In this document: piece after piece, positions 33,883-37,780 of the stretch | Layout of the letters: every line of letters begins with the position of its first letter | Numbering within the stretch: position 1 is the first letter of the stretch | The notes under the pieces: model-generated | What the model was told of the DNA's origin: nothing | The model's database searches: none | What the model saw: only the letters and a program-made list of their open reading frames with translations | DNA from: JALCSJ01 sp036788835 | GTDB lineage: Bacteria; Bacillota; Negativicutes; Acidaminococcales; Acidaminococcaceae | Reading direction: 5' to 3' | DNA length: 37,780 nucleotides | Assembly: GCA_036788835.1 (NCBI GenBank) | Contig: DAIQMR010000025.1 | Coordinates: 1-37,780 of the forward strand | Program-made: the position numbers and the translations under genes

Positions 33883-36800
33883 CTAGAAATGGTACTTCGC
33901 TGCAATGCTGTAAACTTCTTTGTGATTATTAGAAGACTTTTCCCCTCGGAATTCTGCCTGCCCCGTCCACTTGCCGCCTAGGGCAGTATGCACGTTGAGA
34001 CTATATGTTAAATAGTTTCTATCGTTTTCTGTCTCCAAGGAGAAGTTCTCTGTGCTCCCTATAAAATTGCCATTGAGCTGAGGATTAACGCCACTGAGAA
34101 CCCGTTTATAGCCTAGAGCCCCGCCCCAGCCGCTGGTAGCATTCAGCTTGCGCTTGAACTCTATACCTATTTCCGCTCGGGTAGAATTATTAGATGCGCT
34201 GTCTATATTCTTGGCAAAGGCGTTATTACCGGTTTCGCTGTAACTCTCCTGGCTGGTATGGGTGTATTCTAATTTACCATAGGGTTTCACTTGCCAGGTT
34301 TTGGCCTTGGTGCTGGGCAAGGTATACTTGGCTTTGAAGGCCAAATCCCATACTTTGGCTTTGAAATCACTGTTCAGTTTCTCGCCGCCATCGCTGGTGT
34401 AACCATCTAAATCATAGTGATTGTTACCATAGCTTGCCAATCCCTGATATTCCCAGTCCCCCTTATGAGCGCCTGTATAAACTCCCAGCCGCCAGTCATT
34501 GCTGTCACCCTGGAGGGCAGTGCTGCTGTAGCTTGTCTTCCCATAAGCAAAGAAACCGCCTAGCCGCCAGTCCGGTTTCATTTCCCTGTCATAGCCAACC
34601 ACTCCGCCAAAACTACTGTTATTCAAATCACTGATTCCGTCAGTACCGCCATAGTTCTCAAAGCCTCTAAACAGCTTGAACCAGAAATTATTGGTGGCAT
34701 CCAGTACCATGGGAAGATTGCTGGTAACAGTCTGATTCTCCCCTGCTAAGGATGGTACGCTAACAGGAATACTCACGTTGCCTTCGAAAGCATTGGTATC
34801 CAGCCTGCTATAAATGGAATTGGAGGTCAGGCTGCTCAGGGCGGACTGGCCCAAAAGCTGAATGCGCTCAGTCCCGGAAGCTGAATTTAACAATTTCTTA
34901 AGCCCGGAGGCGTTGTTATAGAACGCATTGCCGGCCTGCTGCCCAATGGCATCATTCTTGGCCATTTGTTGCTGTGCTAAGTTGTTAAAGACTTTGGCGA
35001 GAGCGGTCTCATTCTTGTTCAGTCCCTTTGTATCCTCCAAATTTTTTGTTTGTCTGGTAGTGAAATTTGCCTCTTTGCCATTAACCTCGCCTGTAGCTTC
35101 TACATAGTCTGAGAGGGTTACAGTTCCTATATTCCCGGTAATTCCCTTCTCCGCTTCCAGATAGGTATAGGTTCTGTTCAACAGAGGTTTATTTTTCTCA
35201 TTAGCTACTATGTCACTCTTGGTAATATCTGCCGTGCCGGACACCTGCAGCTGATAAACATCCACACCATTATTACTGGAAACTACGTTAATGGAACCAT
35301 CGCTGATTAAATCGCCGCTTATAACTACATTCCCATGGGTAGCGCCTAGAAAGCCATGATTTATGACCTTCCCCATATTCTTATCGGTAAAACCGGCAGC
35401 CAGCTTCTTGGTCAAATCGTTTACGTAGTAGGTGCCGCTTCCCAAAAGGGAAGCGTCCTTATCTATCTCCGCTGAAATAACATCGGCTGTTCCGGTATAG
35501 TAGAGGGACCCGCCTTTCACATGCAACTTCATATTATCTGAGCCTTTAATATCTCCTGTATAGGTGGTGTCAGCATTAAAATTCAAATTAGTAACCAGGT
35601 CGGGAATATATTTGTCATAAGCATATTCCGTGCCATTATACTGGATTTTAATAGCATCACTGCCATCGCCTGCAATACCATGATAGTTGGCATCAGTAAA
35701 ATGCTTCCACTCTGAGGTAATATTCCCGCTGATGGTAGCCTTGTCCAGCACATTGATATTTTGCACTAGGGCATTCTTACCGATATAGATAGCATTAGCT
35801 GTCCCCACCAGCTTACCGCTCAGATTATATTCTTTCACCAGTGCCCCGTTTAATTCCGGTGTAGGGTCTGTAACACCATTCTTTTTACTAAAGGCAATAT
35901 TCTCTGAAGAACTAAGAGCACCGGTTTTAGAATTCACAGTCCTTTTAAAACGAATATAGGAACCTCTGTACTCATCACGGGCCCCATTACTGCTGGAACC
36001 AAAATCAAAACGGACACCCACACCCTGTTCACCGTTGGCGGTAATAGTGCCTTCCTGATTGAGCACCTGATTGTTACCATAAGCAACTAAAGCGCCAATA
36101 CCACGGTAGCCGTCTGCTTTTACCTGAGTATCTTTTGCTACGGTAATGGTATTGCCCACCCCATCAATACGAATCCCTACGGCCCCATCACCCTGAGTGA
36201 GAATATCTGCGGCCTGGGTAATATTATTATTGGAGCCATAGACATGGAGGCCTATACCCAGAGGTGTTTGATTATATACGCCGGGCAAATAGGCTGTACC
36301 TTCTGCATTACGGGCAGAGTAACCGTTGTTATTGGTGTAAGTCCTGCCGTTGCCGTATTCTGAAAAGCCAAAATAATTCCGCCTGTCAATGTCATAGCCT
36401 AGGTCCTGCATCAGAGCCAGCTCTACCTCCATAAAGGAAGTGTAGTTGGAATAATCCACATGGCTCATCATACCGGGTGTCTGAATATGGGAAAACTCCG
36501 GTTGGTAACCAACAAACACATTGTTTTTATCATATTCCCATTCCCAGCCATTCACAGGTAGGCCGGAAACCCCGTCAAATGTCGCTCCATTGAGGGCATC
36601 TGTCACATTGTCTCCTATGAAATACATCTTGCCGGATCTGGGATTTGTCTCATCATATGGTGCATCCGTCATGCGGTTATCCAAAATAAAATAATCTGAA
36701 ACCTTAGCGTTGGGATTATTTTGCTTGATTTCATTGAATTGGGCTGTAGTTACAATACTCATGCCCGGTGTAGCTTTGTTTAAATTTTGGTCCACCAGAT

Positions 36801-37584
36801 GCATGTTCCAGGCAGTTGTCTCCTTGTTCTCGTCCTCAGCAAATTTCGCCAACCTGTTTTTTTTATCATCCCGCTTGTATTCGCTGTCATTTTTCATTTC
36901 ATACTGCAGGTCTACCATAATACCCAAAGCATGGCCCATTTCGTGGCGCACTGTCCCTAGATAATCAGCACATTCTTCGTTTTCCGGTAAAACCGTATCC
37001 GCATCTGCATACCAGCCAAAAGAAACACCCTCTCTTTTCACTCCCAGATATTGCCCTATACGTATAACCGAAAAATTCTTATCTCCACTGGGGTCAGTAC
37101 CATCAAAGGGATCAAAGTGCTCAAGTACCATTCCATTCTGTAAAGATTCTTTCACATAGTTTATGCCATAAGTCTTCTTATTTGTGAAATCCGCCGAAAT
37201 ATTAGAGGCACTAGCACTGCCATCCTGCAATTCCGTGCTCACAAAAACTTGTACAGGAGCCTTATTTTTCGACCCCTCCCCCAGCATTTCCGCCCAGTAG
37301 GACAGCCCCTTTTCCAAGGCGGTTTTCTGCTCAGCAGGAAGATTGTAGCCGGCAGGGCCAATGATGATATTATTTTCATCCGTTTTGGACTTATTAGGAT
37401 CAAGATATAAGGCATCCCCCTGGTTGTAATAGAGGACCTCAAACATCTGCTTGCCGCCGCCACTTACATAGACAGTACGGTGTTCCGCAGCATAAGTCAT
37501 GCTCTGACAGGCAAAACCTAAAGCCAGAGTCAAAACAACATAGCTTGCTAGTTTTTTCTTGTTATCCCTCTTTAACAAAATCAT
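33883..37584 (-). CDS. Type V autotransporter with N-terminal zincin-like metalloprotease domain
   Basis: 1233 residues from ATG 37584. The frame opens one codon earlier at a GTG that overlaps the ribosome site GGAGAGG, so ATG is preferred. A signal peptide of about 33 residues (LASYVVLTLALGFACQSMTYAA) suggests export. Residues about 35-410 look like a secreted metalloprotease: HEMGHALGI (about 214) gives the HExxH zinc site, and GMMSHVDYSNYTSFMEVELALMQDLGYD resembles the end of such domains. Residues about 420-890 are rich in short beta-helix-like units (GNTITVAKDTQVKADGYRGIGALV). From about 963 (NFWFKLFRGFENYGG) to the terminal Phe is the autotransporter beta-barrel. The protease would be displayed on or released from the surface. 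It is monocistronic and convergent with ygeW. Protease activity is inferred; the third zinc ligand is not obvious. Confidence 0.92.
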   Translation of the reverse strand: MILLKRDNKKKLASYVVLTLALGFACQSMTYAAEHRTVYVSGGGKQMFEVLYYNQGDALYLDPNKSKTDENNIIIGPAGYNLPAEQKTALEKGLSYWAEMLGEGSKNKAPVQVFVSTELQDGSASASNISADFTNKKTYGINYVKESLQNGMVLEHFDPFDGTDPSGDKNFSVIRIGQYLGVKREGVSFGWYADADTVLPENEECADYLGTVRHEMGHALGIMVDLQYEMKNDSEYKRDDKKNRLAKFAEDENKETTAWNMHLVDQNLNKATPGMSIVTTAQFNEIKQNNPNAKVSDYFILDNRMTDAPYDETNPRSGKMYFIGDNVTDALNGATFDGVSGLPVNGWEWEYDKNNVFVGYQPEFSHIQTPGMMSHVDYSNYTSFMEVELALMQDLGYDIDRRNYFGFSEYGNGRTYTNNNGYSARNAEGTAYLPGVYNQTPLGIGLHVYGSNNNITQAADILTQGDGAVGIRIDGVGNTITVAKDTQVKADGYRGIGALVAYGNNQVLNQEGTITANGEQGVGVRFDFGSSSNGARDEYRGSYIRFKRTVNSKTGALSSSENIAFSKKNGVTDPTPELNGALVKEYNLSGKLVGTANAIYIGKNALVQNINVLDKATISGNITSEWKHFTDANYHGIAGDGSDAIKIQYNGTEYAYDKYIPDLVTNLNFNADTTYTGDIKGSDNMKLHVKGGSLYYTGTADVISAEIDKDASLLGSGTYYVNDLTKKLAAGFTDKNMGKVINHGFLGATHGNVVISGDLISDGSINVVSSNNGVDVYQLQVSGTADITKSDIVANEKNKPLLNRTYTYLEAEKGITGNIGTVTLSDYVEATGEVNGKEANFTTRQTKNLEDTKGLNKNETALAKVFNNLAQQQMAKNDAIGQQAGNAFYNNASGLKKLLNSASGTERIQLLGQSALSSLTSNSIYSRLDTNAFEGNVSIPVSVPSLAGENQTVTSNLPMVLDATNNFWFKLFRGFENYGGTDGISDLNNSSFGGVVGYDREMKPDWRLGGFFAYGKTSYSSTALQGDSNDWRLGVYTGAHKGDWEYQGLASYGNNHYDLDGYTSDGGEKLNSDFKAKVWDLAFKAKYTLPSTKAKTWQVKPYGKLEYTHTSQESYSETGNNAFAKNIDSASNNSTRAEIGIEFKRKLNATSGWGGALGYKRVLSGVNPQLNGNFIGSTENFSLETENDRNYLTYSLNVHTALGGKWTGQAEFRGEKSSNNHKEVYSIAAKYHF

Positions 37585-37611
37585 CACCTCTCCGTTTTAT
37601 TTTTTAATCTA

Positions 37612-37640
37612 ATTGTAACAAAAATATTTTTTTAACACAA
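37612..37640 (-). promoter_or_regulatory. Promoter candidate for the autotransporter
   Basis: The minus strand has TTGTGT (37635-37640), a 17-bp AT-only-like spacer and TACAAT (37612-37617), about 30 bp before the start. Confidence 0.6.
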
Positions 37641-37685
37641 CGATTATCTTTCGAAAAAGCACATATTTTGCTAAGGTAAACAACA

Positions 37686-37753
37686 AACAGACCACCAAAA
37701 GGACGGTCATACCCAAGTCGAGTATGTCTGTCCATTTTTAGTGACCTGTTTTT
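37686..37753. repeat. Palindromic structured repeat, copy B
   Basis: A long imperfect hairpin: AACAG...CCAAAAGGACGGTCATAC on the left pairs with GTATGTCTGTCC...TTTTTAGTG...CTGTT on the right. It is followed by five T on the plus strand. It shares segments and order with copy A at 25276-25365 but lacks that copy's inner small hairpin. It lies upstream of the autotransporter; the remaining sequence to 37780 is AT-rich with nothing recognisable. Confidence 0.8.
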
Positions 37754-37780
37754 ATAAGCTTTTGTTCATTATAATTCTTT

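Noticed and set aside
33883..37584. Strict metzincin signature HExxHxxGxxH in the autotransporter
   Set aside because: The sequence is HEMGHALGIMVD: the expected third His position is Val, so only the HExxH zincin motif is claimed.

Overview
The window looks like chromosomal DNA of an anaerobic diderm Firmicute, most likely a gut Negativicutes species. This is inferred from two things. The glycogen operon has the paired GlgC/GlgD arrangement typical of Firmicutes, with strong GGAGG ribosome sites. The window also encodes a type V autotransporter with a C-terminal 12-strand-type barrel ending in Phe, which requires an outer membrane. No tRNA, rRNA, CRISPR array, insertion sequence or phage gene was seen.

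Region 1 (1-12.5 kb, all minus strand) is a glycogen operon read glgC - glgD - glgP - glgB - glgA - GH13/GH77 fusion. It covers ADP-glucose synthesis, chain elongation, branching and breakdown. A sigma-70-type promoter lies before glgC and an extended -10 lies before glgA. Two members are odd. GlgA carries a 134-residue Lys/Ala/Thr-rich tail. The fused alpha-glucanase/4-alpha-glucanotransferase, whose C-terminus is cut by the window edge, has a palindromic repeat and a 14-residue tandem repeat inserted in its GH77 half.

Region 2 (12.6-16.8 kb, minus) is a separate promoter-driven unit: a monomeric [FeFe] hydrogenase, an AbgB-like M20D amidohydrolase, a DUF3100-type membrane protein and a small overlapping membrane protein. 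It ends in a Rho-independent terminator.

Region 3 (16.9-33.9 kb) is the selenium-linked molybdenum hydroxylase / anaerobic purine-degradation locus, matching the E. coli ygeW-ssnA-xdhD region. On the minus strand it reads ssnA - ygfK - xdh (xdhD-like) - hydA - yqeB - yqeC - mocA-like, followed by an MFS transporter and thiT. Divergently on the plus strand it reads ygeX - ygeY - ygeW. XdhD/YgfK, the amidohydrolases HydA and SsnA, the M20 enzyme YgeY, diaminopropionate ammonia-lyase YgeX and the carbamoyltransferase YgeW together fit a route that opens purine rings and recovers ammonia, C1 and C2/C3 units. YqeB, YqeC and MocA would mature the selenium-containing Mo cofactor. No carbamate kinase, purine permease or FAD subunit is in the window.

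Region 4 (33.9-37.8 kb, minus) is a large autotransporter with an N-terminal zincin-like protease domain. It shares a bidirectional terminator with ygeW.

Intergenic DNA holds several unexplained structured elements: a 58-bp tandem hairpin repeat before the GH13/GH77 gene, a palindromic repeat family (25.3 kb and 37.7 kb), a second inverted repeat beside the first copy, a short palindromic element that occurs both between genes and inside a gene, and a terminator-like hairpin directly before the yqeB ribosome site.
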